Shown: positions 7,544 to 15,136, numbered from the stretch's first letter. The stretch is DNA of 19,511 nucleotides from Candidatus Effluviviaceae Genus I sp. (GCA_016867725.1 VGIX01000034.1:1-19511); one strand, 5' to 3'. Numbers and translations: made by a program. Notes: generated by a model from the sequence alone, not told the origin.

Positions 7544-9181
7544 ATGATCGGTCCCGCGGAGCGCGCCAAGCTCAGGGCCGCTGCAGGGGTCGTCGGGGTC
7601 GCCGCGGCGCTCGCCGCGGTGTCGCTCGTCTCCCTCGGCCGCTTCGCGCGCGTGGACCTCACCGAGAAGAAGGAGTTCACCGTCTCGAGGTCGACGAGGG
7701 AACTCCTCGCCTCGGTCGGCGACGTCATCACGGTCACGGTGTACCTGAGCGACGACCTCCCGCGACACCTCACCGGGTTTCGCACGCGGATCGAGGACGT
7801 CCTCGACGAGTTCAGGGCCTACGGCGGGGAGCGGGTCCGCGTGAGCGTCGTCGACCCGGCGCGCGACGCGGAGACCGAGGCGCGCGCGCAGCAGTCGGGC
7901 GTCATGCCCGTCCAGTTCCAGGCGATCGAGAAGGACAGGGCCGAGGTGCGCGCGGCGTACGCCGGCATGACGGTGCGGTTCGAGGACCGTCTGGAGGCGA
8001 TCCCGTTCATCGGCGACCCGGGCCGCCTGGAGTACGACCTCGTGTCGGCCATCCTCAAGGTCACGATGGAGCGACGCCCGGTCGTCGGCGTCCTCGTCGG
8101 CCACGGCGAGCGGTCGATCGGAACCGAGTACTCGGCGGCCGCGGCGGCGCTCGGCGAGACCTACGAGGTGCGCGAGGTGAGCGCCGGCGACCTCGCCGTC
8201 GGGACTGATGTGATAACGCTCGTGGTGGCCGGTCCCGGCCACGCGCCCGACGCCGAGCTCTTCGAGATCGACCAGTTCCTGATGCGGGGCGGGCGCGCGC
8301 TCTTCCTGCTGGACGGCGCGCGGGTCCTGGCGACCGGAGAGCTTCGAGCGGAGACAGGCCCCGGCAACGTGTTCGACTTCGTCGGTCGATACGGCGCGCT
8401 CGTGCAGCCCGACCTGGTCGTGGACACGTCGAACGCGCCCGCCGCCTTCGTCTCGGGGCAGATGCGCATGATGGTCCCCTACCCGTACTGGCCCATGGCC
8501 GTGAGACCGGGCATCGCGAGAGAACACCCGGTGGTCGCCGGCTTCGACGCGCTGCCGTTCCCGTGGACGTCCTCGATCAGCGTCGCCGAGCCGCCACCCG
8601 GAGATGCCGAGATCACGGTGCTCGCGAGGTCGTCGGAGCGCTCCTGGACGGTCCCGGCGTTCTGCGACCTCAGGCCCCCGCCGGAGCTCTCTCCCCCGCC
8701 GGAAGCTGCGGAGGCCATCGCGGCCGGAGCGGGCGGGCGCCTGCCGCTCGCCGTCGCGATCTCAGGGCGCCTCACGAGCGCCTTCGCGGGCGGCCCGGTG
8801 ATCAGGGAGCGGGACGGAAGGGTGGAGTTCACGGACCCCGAGGGACGCATCTCGACCGGCGCCCCGACGCGGCTCGTCGTCGTCGGGAACGCGCGGATGT
8901 TCGACAACGCGCTGCTCGGGGAGTTCGAGAGCAGCCTCCCGTTCCTTCTCAACATCGTTGACTGGCTCACGCTGGGCGACACGCTGGCGGAGATCCGAGC
9001 AAGACAGGTCACCGACCGACCGCTCAAGGGCGTCGGCGACGGCGAGCGGGCGCTCGCCGTCGCGCTCGGGAGCTACGCGGGCCCGGCGGGCGTCGTCCTC
9101 GCCGGGCTCGCGCGGGCCGCCCGGCGCAGGCGCCGCGCGAGGGCGCCAGGCGCGCGGCGGCCGGAGGCCAGGCAGCCGTGA
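7544..9181 (+). CDS. GldG-like membrane-anchored ABC transporter auxiliary protein
   Basis: This 545-residue protein belongs to the family annotated as ABC-type uncharacterised transport system, or gliding-motility-associated GldG. An N-terminal membrane segment (about 11-33) is followed by the family entry motif: RVDLTEKKEFTVSRST near 36-51 and then a beta-rich domain. A large extracytoplasmic region leads to a C-terminal hydrophobic segment (about 502-524) and a strongly Arg-rich cytoplasmic tail. The two anchors place the bulk of the protein in the periplasm. GldG-type proteins accompany GldF permeases and may bind substrate or link the transporter to envelope partners; their function is not settled. 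GGAGG overlaps the permease stop and serves ATG 7544. Its TGA overlaps the GTG start of the DUF4340 gene. Confidence 0.88.
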   Translation: MIGPAERAKLRAAAGVVGVAAALAAVSLVSLGRFARVDLTEKKEFTVSRSTRELLASVGDVITVTVYLSDDLPRHLTGFRTRIEDVLDEFRAYGGERVRVSVVDPARDAETEARAQQSGVMPVQFQAIEKDRAEVRAAYAGMTVRFEDRLEAIPFIGDPGRLEYDLVSAILKVTMERRPVVGVLVGHGERSIGTEYSAAAAALGETYEVREVSAGDLAVGTDVITLVVAGPGHAPDAELFEIDQFLMRGGRALFLLDGARVLATGELRAETGPGNVFDFVGRYGALVQPDLVVDTSNAPAAFVSGQMRMMVPYPYWPMAVRPGIAREHPVVAGFDALPFPWTSSISVAEPPPGDAEITVLARSSERSWTVPAFCDLRPPPELSPPPEAAEAIAAGAGGRLPLAVAISGRLTSAFAGGPVIRERDGRVEFTDPEGRISTGAPTRLVVVGNARMFDNALLGEFESSLPFLLNIVDWLTLGDTLAEIRARQVTDRPLKGVGDGERALAVALGSYAGPAGVVLAGLARAARRRRRARAPGARRPEARQP

Positions 9182-10116
9182 AGCGCCGGAAGGTCATCGT
9201 GCTCGCGCTCGCGCTCGCCGCGGCGGCGTACCTCCTCGTCAGGGGGCCGCTCGGCCGCGGCCCGGGCGCCGGGAGCGGCGGAGCGCCGCTCCTGCCGGCG
9301 CTCGCGCCGGCGGAGGTCCACCGCGTGACCGTGGTCGCGCCCGGCGGCCGCGTCGCGCTCGCCCGGCGCGGCGACGACTGGCTCATCGAGGGGCTCCGAG
9401 CGGGGCACGCCGACACCACGCTCGTGCGCAGGGCGCTTTGGTCCGCGGCCCGGCTCTCGCGCGCCGACGTCGCGTCGGTCGTCGCCGGGAAGCACTTCCT
9501 CTTCGGCGTGACCGACTCACTCGGAACGCGGGTCTCGCTGGCCGGCCCAGCGGGGACGGTCGAGTTCGTCTTCGGAAGGCCCGGCCCACGCGACATGGGG
9601 ACGTGCGTGCGGGTGCCGGGAGACGACCGCGTCTACCTCGCGCCGGGCGCGCTCGCGTCGGTGTATCCCGTCGAGGCGGCGGCCTGGCGCGACCGGAGGC
9701 CGCTCAGGTTCGATGTCCAGGCGACTCGAAGACTCACCATCGGGGGCGGCGCGCCCCCGGTCTCGCTCTCCGTGCGCGACGACGGCCGCTGGCACATCGA
9801 AGGCCCCGGTGGCGGGCCGGCCGACGTGAAGGCGGTCGAGCGCGCGCTTCTCTCCCTCGCCGCGCTCAGGGCCGTTGCGTTCGCCGACGATCGGACGCCC
9901 GCGGAGTGCGGGCTCGATCCCGAAGGCGAGAGGCGGCCCGCGCTCGTCGACATCGGGCTCGCGGACGGGCGGACGCTCCGCATCCTGTTCGGGAAGCTCG
10001 AGGGCGAGGCCCGGCCGGCGATGACGCCGGACCGGGAGACGATCTACGTCGTGCCGAACTCCGCGCTCGACCGCATCCTGGCCGGGCCCGACGCTTTCGC
10101 GGCCCCGGGGCGGTGA
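9178..10116 (+). CDS. DUF4340 domain protein, membrane-anchored, last gene of the GldFG-like operon
   Basis: This 312-residue protein has an N-terminal membrane anchor (KRRK then a hydrophobic run, about 5-21), a Gly-rich linker and an extracytoplasmic region of DUF4340 type. The repeat-like pattern is visible twice: VHRVTVVAPGGRVALARRGDDWLI (about 47-70) and the similar TRRLTIGGG...SLSVRDDGRWHIEGP near 183-210. Each is followed by a helix and a strand segment. DUF4340 proteins are widely found next to GldFG-like genes and probably work with them, but no biochemical role is established. The start is GTG 9178, overlapping the previous stop as GTGA, which implies translational coupling. It ends 52 bp before the oppositely oriented cation transporter gene. 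Confidence 0.85.
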   Translation: MKRRKVIVLALALAAAAYLLVRGPLGRGPGAGSGGAPLLPALAPAEVHRVTVVAPGGRVALARRGDDWLIEGLRAGHADTTLVRRALWSAARLSRADVASVVAGKHFLFGVTDSLGTRVSLAGPAGTVEFVFGRPGPRDMGTCVRVPGDDRVYLAPGALASVYPVEAAAWRDRRPLRFDVQATRRLTIGGGAPPVSLSVRDDGRWHIEGPGGGPADVKAVERALLSLAALRAVAFADDRTPAECGLDPEGERRPALVDIGLADGRTLRILFGKLEGEARPAMTPDRETIYVVPNSALDRILAGPDAFAAPGR

Positions 10117-10144
10117 GCGCGATCGCAGGTTGCGTCGCGGCGAG

Positions 10145-10159
10145 GGCCGGGCCCCGGCC
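10145..10159. terminator. GC hairpin between convergent genes
   Basis: GGCCGG (10145-10150) pairs with CCGGCC (10154-10159) across a 3-nt loop, in the 52-bp gap between the convergent DUF4340 and cation transporter genes. No T-tract follows on either strand, so termination by this element alone is uncertain. Confidence 0.3.
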
Positions 10160-10168
10160 GCCCGCCGC

Positions 10169-11086
10169 TCACGCCAGGATCCCCTCGTGGACGTCGTCCT
10201 CGGGCTCGACGTGCACGACGACCTCGACGATGCCGTGCTCGCACTCGAGGAGGCGCCGTGTGACGAGCGAGGCCACGTCGTGCCCCTCACGGACCGTGAG
10301 GTCCGGGCTCACGTGGATGTGAATGTCCACGACGACCTTGCCCCCGATGCGGCGGGCCCGCACGGTGTGGTAACCCCGGACGCCGTCGGTCGTGGCGATT
10401 ACCGCTTCGATGGCAGCCTGCGTCCGCGCGTCGGGCGCGCGGTCCACGAGCTCTCCCCCGCTCTCGTACAGGATCTTCGCGCCGATGACGCCCAGGAAGC
10501 TGGCGAGGACCACCGCGGTGACGTGGTCGATGAACGCCCAGCCGGGGCCGCCGACGGCGACGGCCGCAAGGCCCGCGGCGGCGGCCACCGAGGTCCATGC
10601 GTCGCTCCTGTGGTGCCAGGCGTTCGCGACGACCGAGACGTCCCCCGCGCGCCTGCCCACGCGGGCGGTCTGGCGGTACATGCCCTCCTTCACGGCGATC
10701 GAGGCGACGGCGATCCAGAACGGCGCCGTCGCGCTGACCGCCCGGTCCGCCTCGCGGAGCGTGAGAATGCCCTTCACGGCGATCCACGCGGCGGTGGCGA
10801 CGAGCGCCGCGCCGACGAACATGCTCACGAGCGTCGTGAAGCGCATGTGGCCGTAGTGATGGTCGGCATCCGCGGGCTTGCCGGAAACGCGGAGTCCCGC
10901 GAGCACGGCGGCGTCCGTGACGAGGTCCGAGAGGCTGTGCACGCCGTCGGCGATGATGGTCTGGCTGTTGCACAGGATGCCGGCGGCGACCTTCGCCGCC
11001 GAGAGCGCGAGGTTCACGACCACGGAGAGCCAGGTGACGCCGCGGGGCGTCGACAGGCAGGAGTGCGTGTGGCGGTCCGGCTTCAC
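10169..11086 (-). CDS. Cation diffusion facilitator (CDF) transporter, probably zinc-type
   Basis: This 305-residue inner-membrane metal/proton antiporter has six membrane segments and a C-terminal cytoplasmic domain. The transport site motifs are clear: ADGVHSLSD, with H50 and D54 in helix 2, and AWHHRSDAW, with H158 and D162 in helix 5. A DHHYGHMRF loop (75-83) lies between helices 2 and 3. The HxxxD plus HxxxD pair is typical of zinc-selective members, whereas manganese members carry DxxxD, so zinc (or cobalt/cadmium) export is inferred. The C-terminal region has the ferredoxin-like fold with HIHV and VHVEPE segments ending in a His/Glu-rich tail. The start is GTG 11086, with GAGGGA eight bases upstream. 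The neighbouring minus-strand peptidase ends 28 bp upstream, so the two may be co-transcribed. Confidence 0.93.
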   Translation of the reverse strand: MKPDRHTHSCLSTPRGVTWLSVVVNLALSAAKVAAGILCNSQTIIADGVHSLSDLVTDAAVLAGLRVSGKPADADHHYGHMRFTTLVSMFVGAALVATAAWIAVKGILTLREADRAVSATAPFWIAVASIAVKEGMYRQTARVGRRAGDVSVVANAWHHRSDAWTSVAAAAGLAAVAVGGPGWAFIDHVTAVVLASFLGVIGAKILYESGGELVDRAPDARTQAAIEAVIATTDGVRGYHTVRARRIGGKVVVDIHIHVSPDLTVREGHDVASLVTRRLLECEHGIVEVVVHVEPEDDVHEGILA

Positions 11087-11114
11087 TCGCGTGTCCCTCG
11101 GGCCCCTGGGCGCT

Positions 11115-12482
11115 CTAGGCGGTCGCGAGGTTCGAGAGGAAGTGGATGAGCGCGGCGATGCCGCGGTCCCACGTGGGCAGGTGGAGCCGCTCGTTCGGTC
11201 CGTGCACGTTGTCGCCGGGGAGCGAGAAGCCCGTCAGCACCGAGTCGGTTCCCAGCACCTTCTGGATCTCGCCCACGGCGTTGATGCTTCCCCCCTCGCG
11301 GTGGTACACGGGCGGCTTCTCCCAGACCGTCTCGAGCGCCTTGGCGAGCGCGCGCACGCCGGCGCTGCCGCGGTCCGTGAGCGACGGCGGGTGTCCCCGC
11401 GCGTTCCTGATCTCCCAGGACACGGTGTCGGGCGCGTGGGACGCGACGTGCCGTTCGAGCGACGCCGCGAGCTCCTCCGGGACCTGGTCGGGCACGAGCC
11501 GCATGGTCACGAGGGCGACCGCCTCCGCCGGGATGGCCGACTTCGGGCTGCCCGCTCTCACCTGGACGACGTCCAGCGCCGGCCGCGCGCTCACGCGTTC
11601 GGTCGGCAGGAAGCCCGGCTCGCCCCAGAGCCGCGGGACGCCCGCCTCCTCGACGTAGGCCGACTCGCCCACCGGCAGCCGGGCCATCTCCTCGTGCTCC
11701 TCGGGCGAGATCGGCCTCACGCGGTCGTAGAAGCCCGGGAGCGTCACCCGCCCGTCCTCGTCGTGGAGACTCGCGATGAGCGACGACAGCGCATGGATGG
11801 GGTTGTGAACGATGCCGCCGAACCCGCCCGAGTGGAGGTCGCGCCGCGGCCCGCGAACGGCGAGCGCGCACTGGTGCATCCCCCGCAGGCCGTAGACGAT
11901 CGTGGGGATCTCGGCGCCGAGCATGCCCGCGTCGCAGTTGAGCGCGAGGTCGCAGGCCAGTCGGTCCGCGTGCTCCTTGAGGAAGGGACCGAGGTTCGGC
12001 GATCCGATCTCCTCCTCGCCCTCGATCAGGAACTTCACCGTCACCGGGAGCGCGCCCGTGCTGAGCGCCGCCTCGGTGGCCGCAAGGCACGCGATGATCT
12101 GACCCTTCATGTCGGACACGCCGCGCGCGTGGAGGTAGTCGCCGACCTGCGTCGCGGCGAACGGGTCGGTCTTCCAGTCGCCGAGCGGGTCCGGCGGCTG
12201 CACGTCGTAGTGGCCGTACACCATGACCGTCCCCGCCGGCTTCCCGACGGCCGGAGCCTCGGCGAGCACGACGGGATGTCCCGCGGTCTTCAGGACCTCG
12301 ACCCTACGGAACTCGAGGACGCGGAAGCGGTGGGCCATCCACTCGGCGGCCGACCGGATGTCCTCCACCCTGGCCGGGTCGCTCGACATGGACGGGATGC
12401 TCGCGAACTCCGAGAGCTCTCTCAGGATGCGCTCCCGGTTCTCCGCAGCGTAGCGCAGAGCCTGCCACGGCCATGAGACCAT
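11115..12482 (-). CDS. M20-family metallopeptidase (dipeptidase, CNDP/Dug1-like)
   Basis: This 455-residue cytoplasmic di-zinc peptidase most likely cleaves dipeptides or short peptides. The complete M20 ligand set is visible: H91 in YGHYDVQP, bridging D124 in ARGVSDMKG, catalytic base E157 and ligand E158 in EGEEEIGS, D184 in LNCDAG, and H427 in VHGPNER. A lid/dimerisation domain of about 200 residues contains the typical RDLHSGGFGG segment (about 214-223). The GHYDVQPPDP and EGEEE patterns place it with the carnosinase/Dug1 subgroup rather than DapE or PepT. The start is ATG 12482; only a G-rich tract precedes it, so the ribosome binding site is weak. A TTGACC-17-TAGAGT promoter about 100 bp upstream fits this gene. 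The cation transporter gene follows after 28 bp. Confidence 0.93.
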   Translation of the reverse strand: MVSWPWQALRYAAENRERILRELSEFASIPSMSSDPARVEDIRSAAEWMAHRFRVLEFRRVEVLKTAGHPVVLAEAPAVGKPAGTVMVYGHYDVQPPDPLGDWKTDPFAATQVGDYLHARGVSDMKGQIIACLAATEAALSTGALPVTVKFLIEGEEEIGSPNLGPFLKEHADRLACDLALNCDAGMLGAEIPTIVYGLRGMHQCALAVRGPRRDLHSGGFGGIVHNPIHALSSLIASLHDEDGRVTLPGFYDRVRPISPEEHEEMARLPVGESAYVEEAGVPRLWGEPGFLPTERVSARPALDVVQVRAGSPKSAIPAEAVALVTMRLVPDQVPEELAASLERHVASHAPDTVSWEIRNARGHPPSLTDRGSAGVRALAKALETVWEKPPVYHREGGSINAVGEIQKVLGTDSVLTGFSLPGDNVHGPNERLHLPTWDRGIAALIHFLSNLATA

Positions 12483-12545
12483 CTCTCGCCCCCCGCGCCC
12501 TGAAGGTCCAGTCCCGCGCGGCCTTGCCTCCCCCGTGCGCCATGT

Positions 12546-12579
12546 GGCGTCGCTCCCCGTCGTTCCGGGGAGCGGCGCC
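12546..12579. repeat. 14-bp stem hairpin at the peptidase transcription start
   Basis: GGCGTCGCTCCCCG (12546-12559) pairs with CGGGGAGCGGCGCC (12566-12579) across a TCGTTC loop. On the plus strand all 14 pairs form, one of them T-G; on the minus strand that pair is a C-A mismatch. It sits at the predicted minus-strand transcription start, so it would be the 5' end of the peptidase mRNA. Confidence 0.65.
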
Positions 12580-12584
12580 GCAAC

Positions 12585-12613
12585 ACTCTACCCGACGCAC
12601 CCCCACCGGTCAA
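12585..12613 (-). promoter_or_regulatory. Promoter of the M20 peptidase gene
   Basis: On the minus strand TTGACC (12613-12608) and TAGAGT (12590-12585) are separated by exactly 17 bp, matching five and four consensus positions. Transcription would start near 12578, giving a leader of about 95 nt that opens with the hairpin at 12546-12579. Confidence 0.6.
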
Positions 12614-12632
12614 ACACGGCCTGCCCGGCGGC

Positions 12633-12677
12633 GGGCCCGCGCAGCGGTCATGAGCACAGCTCATGAACTGCGGGCCC
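12633..12677. promoter_or_regulatory. 19-bp palindrome within a larger inverted repeat (candidate operator)
   Basis: TCATGAGC (12648-12655) and GCTCATGA (12659-12666) are perfect reverse complements around ACA. Outside this, GCAG pairs with CTGC, and then GGGCCC with GGGCCC, giving 18 pairs over 45 nt with small internal loops. The core is much less GC-rich than its surroundings and lies about 35 bp upstream of the peptidase -35 box. The spacing of the half-sites suits a dimeric DNA-binding regulator. It could instead fold as RNA in a plus-strand leader. Confidence 0.55.
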
Positions 12678-12693
12678 GTGGCCGCCAGAGGGC

Positions 12694-12714
12694 CCGCTTC
12701 TCGGAGCGAAGCGG
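12694..12714. repeat. Short hairpin upstream of the response-regulator gene
   Basis: CCGCTTC (12694-12700) pairs with GAAGCGG (12708-12714) across TCGGAGC. It lies about 115 bp before the regulator start. Function is unknown. Confidence 0.4.
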
Positions 12715-12828
12715 CGCCCGGATGGCTGCCGCCGCGCATGAGGTTTCGGCACGCTCTTTGCAAACTCGATGCCAGCAAGCCCGATTCGCGACGGTTCAAG
12801 GGCCGGAAGACCCCTAGCGCGAGGCCGC

Positions 12829-13575
12829 ATGCCCAGCTGCAGACGAGTCATGATCGTGGAGCGCGACCCCCAGGCGAGGGCCCGGCTGGTCTGCGCTCTC
12901 AGAGCGTCCGGATACGGCACGGTGGAGGCCGGCACGGGACGCGAGGCGCTGCGCTCCGTGCAGATGGAAAGGCCGGACCTCGTCCTCGTGGGCGCCGTGC
13001 TGCCGGACATCGGCGGCAGGGACCTGGTGCGCATCCTCGAGTCGGGCGACCACGGAGAAGGCGTGCGGGCGGTCATCACGTCGGGGCCCGGAGCGTCCGG
13101 CGACGACCACCACGACGACGACGAGCACCACCTGTTCCGCTGGTCCCACGTGGACCAGGTGGTCACGCTTGTGAACTCGCTCCTCGACGACGGCGCCCCT
13201 CCCGATCCGGCGGCGCTCTCGCAGCCGGTCGCGGCCGGACCGCTCAGGATCGACCCGGCGCGGCTGACGGCGCTCGTGGACGGCAAGACGATCGCGCTCA
13301 CCCAGAGGGAGTGCCGCTTCCTTCAGGTTCTCGCGCTCCATGCCGAGCGGACCTGCACGCGGGACGAGATCAGGAACCTCGTCTGGGACGGAAGCGAGCA
13401 CGTGATCGGACGGACCGTGGACGTGCTGGTGAGCCGGCTCCGCAGCAAGCTCCACACCGCGACGGGGCGCGAGGTCGTGGAGACCGTCAGGGGCATCGGC
13501 TACCGCCTGTGCGGGGCGGGCGGATGCTCAGCCGCGGACGAGACAACCGGCGCGCTGCCTACCGATACTCGTTGA
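12829..13575 (+). CDS. OmpR-family response regulator with degenerate receiver and Asp/His-rich loop
   Basis: This 248-residue DNA-binding regulator has a receiver-like domain (about 7-120) and a clear OmpR/PhoB winged helix (about 138-228) with recognition helix HVIGRTVDVLVSRLRSKL and the closing RGIGYRL. The receiver lacks its chemistry. The phospho-acceptor position in PDLVLV-x-AVLPD is Gly55 (codon GGC, one base from Asp GAC). The acidic pair reads E11-R12, and the conserved Lys near the end of the domain is not recognisable. In place of the usual beta4-alpha4-beta5 region stands DDHHDDDEHH (92-101), a metal-ligand-like cluster. It is probably phosphorylation-independent and may bind a metal ion; that is inference. 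No histidine kinase gene is adjacent. I chose ATG 12829 (GAGG four bases upstream); ATG 12850 is possible, and the frame is open further upstream. The 3' end overlaps the convergent peptidase gene by 17 bp. Confidence 0.88.
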   Translation: MPSCRRVMIVERDPQARARLVCALRASGYGTVEAGTGREALRSVQMERPDLVLVGAVLPDIGGRDLVRILESGDHGEGVRAVITSGPGASGDDHHDDDEHHLFRWSHVDQVVTLVNSLLDDGAPPDPAALSQPVAAGPLRIDPARLTALVDGKTIALTQRECRFLQVLALHAERTCTRDEIRNLVWDGSEHVIGRTVDVLVSRLRSKLHTATGREVVETVRGIGYRLCGAGGCSAADETTGALPTDTR

Positions 13576-15136
13576 ACCCCTTCTCGATCTCTCTCCGGTA
13601 GACCATCGGGTCGATGCCCTCGTGCCCGATCAGCCGCGCGATCTCGACGGGCGAAAGCTCGGCCCCGTACGCCCAGAGCTCTCTCAGGAAGTCCCCCGCC
13701 TCGGTCCTGGTCCACCAGGCTTCGCCGAAACGCTCGCGCAGCACCGCGCGCACCTGCGCGGCGAGGAACCACGCCTCGAGGTAGTTCACGCCGTAGAAGT
13801 CCTCGTTGCTCGACAGGTACCCGAAGTCGGGGTGGGCCAGCGGCACCAGCCGCGCGGTCTCCATGCGCTCCCTGTACGCCGCCACGAGCTCCTCGTCCGT
13901 GAGGCCTCCCCGGTGCAGGGCCCGCTCGTACCCGAAGAGCGCCGCGTAGTACCGCGCGCCCGCCAGGTCGTCGAACAGCTGCTGCCGCAGGAACCGCGTC
14001 CTCACGGCGGCGTCCGGAATGAGCCCGCTCGTCTGCAGGAAGAGCGGTTCCGACAGGAGGCCCTCGAGCAGATACGCGTGGGTCTCGGTCGTGCCGTAGT
14101 CGCCGAGCCTGAGGAACTCGTACTCAGTGACGGTCGCCAGCGCGTCGTGGAGCGCGTGGCCCATCTCGTGGAACAGCGTCTCGTAGTCCGCTACGCCGCC
14201 CAGAGGCTTCATGAGAATGCGCACGTCCTTCCCCGGCCGGACGGGGTACGCCGCCGCCCGCGGTTCCTTCTCCGGGCGATCGCTGTCGTCGATGCTGATG
14301 GCGGGGATCGCGCTCAGGTCGATGCCCATGCCGGCGAGGGTCCGGCGCATGAGCGGCAGCATGCGCTCGGGCGGGAAGTACCTGTCGTACTCCTCGCCGC
14401 GGAAGAGCCGCCCCCGGTCGTAGTCGCTCACCTCCGCGACCCCGACGCCGAACACGCGCCGCGCCGCCTCGTTCGACAGCTCCCAGTACATGTCCCGCGT
14501 GCCGCTCAGGAACTCGCCGGCCTGGCGCTCGAAGTCGTCGAAGTCCAGACCCCGCCGCTCCGCCTCCATGGCGTCGAGGTCGGTGTAGCCGTAGCGGCGC
14601 AGCTCTTCGCGTCCGAGGCTGACCATCTCCGCCCGCAGCGGGTTCGTCGTTTTCACGTCGAAGCGTCCCTGGGCGATGTACAGGCTCTCGCGACGCGCGC
14701 TGTCGGTCTCGTTGAAGAGCCTCACGCCGAGATCGCGGTAGGCGATGTCCTCCCCGTTCACGCGCACGACGCCCTCGGCCTCGAGGTCCGCGATGCGATC
14801 GCCGATCAGAGCGAGTTCCCGGTAGGCGACGGTGCCGACGATGTCGAAGAAGAGGTAGTCCAGCTGCTTCCGCGCTCGCGGGCCGGCCTCGCGGTCCCGC
14901 AGCTTCGCGACGTGCCTCGCAAGGGCCGGATCGGCCAGGTCCTCGTACTCGGACATGATCTCCGCGACCCTCGAAGGGCTGCCCCGGGACGACGAGTCGT
15001 ACAGCGCCTCGAGGATCCTGGCGCTCATCTCGTCGGCGCGCACGCGCACCGCTTCCAGATCATAGCTCTTGCCGCAGCCGCTCACGGCGACCGCGAGCGC
15101 GAGCGCACCGAGAGCAACCCGCGTCCATCGAGTCAT
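13559..15136 (-). CDS. HExxH zinc metallopeptidase lipoprotein (M3/M2-like gluzincin)
   Basis: This 525-residue exported peptidase begins with a lipoprotein signal: hydrophobic run, then AVSGC with the lipidated Cys at 21. The mature protein is therefore membrane-anchored in the envelope. The zinc motif is F-H323-E-M-G-H327-ALHD. A Glu at 351, 24 residues after the second His, is the likely third ligand, as in M2 (ACE-like) and M3 (oligopeptidase-like) enzymes. A long helical N-terminal region with an LxxxxNETD segment (about 140-145), together with overall length, fits the M3/M2 superfamily. I cannot separate the two without alignment. The start is ATG 15136, with GGAGG seven bases upstream. 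It follows the nucleotidyltransferase gene by 24 bp. It probably degrades peptides in the periplasm. Confidence 0.87.
   Translation of the reverse strand: MTRWTRVALGALALAVAVSGCGKSYDLEAVRVRADEMSARILEALYDSSSRGSPSRVAEIMSEYEDLADPALARHVAKLRDREAGPRARKQLDYLFFDIVGTVAYRELALIGDRIADLEAEGVVRVNGEDIAYRDLGVRLFNETDSARRESLYIAQGRFDVKTTNPLRAEMVSLGREELRRYGYTDLDAMEAERRGLDFDDFERQAGEFLSGTRDMYWELSNEAARRVFGVGVAEVSDYDRGRLFRGEEYDRYFPPERMLPLMRRTLAGMGIDLSAIPAISIDDSDRPEKEPRAAAYPVRPGKDVRILMKPLGGVADYETLFHEMGHALHDALATVTEYEFLRLGDYGTTETHAYLLEGLLSEPLFLQTSGLIPDAAVRTRFLRQQLFDDLAGARYYAALFGYERALHRGGLTDEELVAAYRERMETARLVPLAHPDFGYLSSNEDFYGVNYLEAWFLAAQVRAVLRERFGEAWWTRTEAGDFLRELWAYGAELSPVEIARLIGHEGIDPMVYRREIEKGFNEYR

Larger units (their letters stand above)
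12483..12828. other. Divergent regulatory region between peptidase and response-regulator genes
   Basis: This 346-bp region has no convincing gene. It contains a promoter for the peptidase gene, a hairpin at that promoter's start site, a 19-bp palindrome embedded in a larger fold, and a third hairpin at 12694-12714. These are listed separately. I could not find a clear promoter for the regulator gene on the plus strand. Confidence 0.6.

Noticed and set aside
12740-12828. CACGC...GCAAAC...GCAAGCC pattern resembling a GEMM (cyclic-di-GMP) riboswitch before the regulator gene
   Set aside because: The P1b hairpin with its tetraloop and the GACGCAAAGCC core are missing, and the spacing is too short. 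An Infernal search with the GEMM models would settle it.
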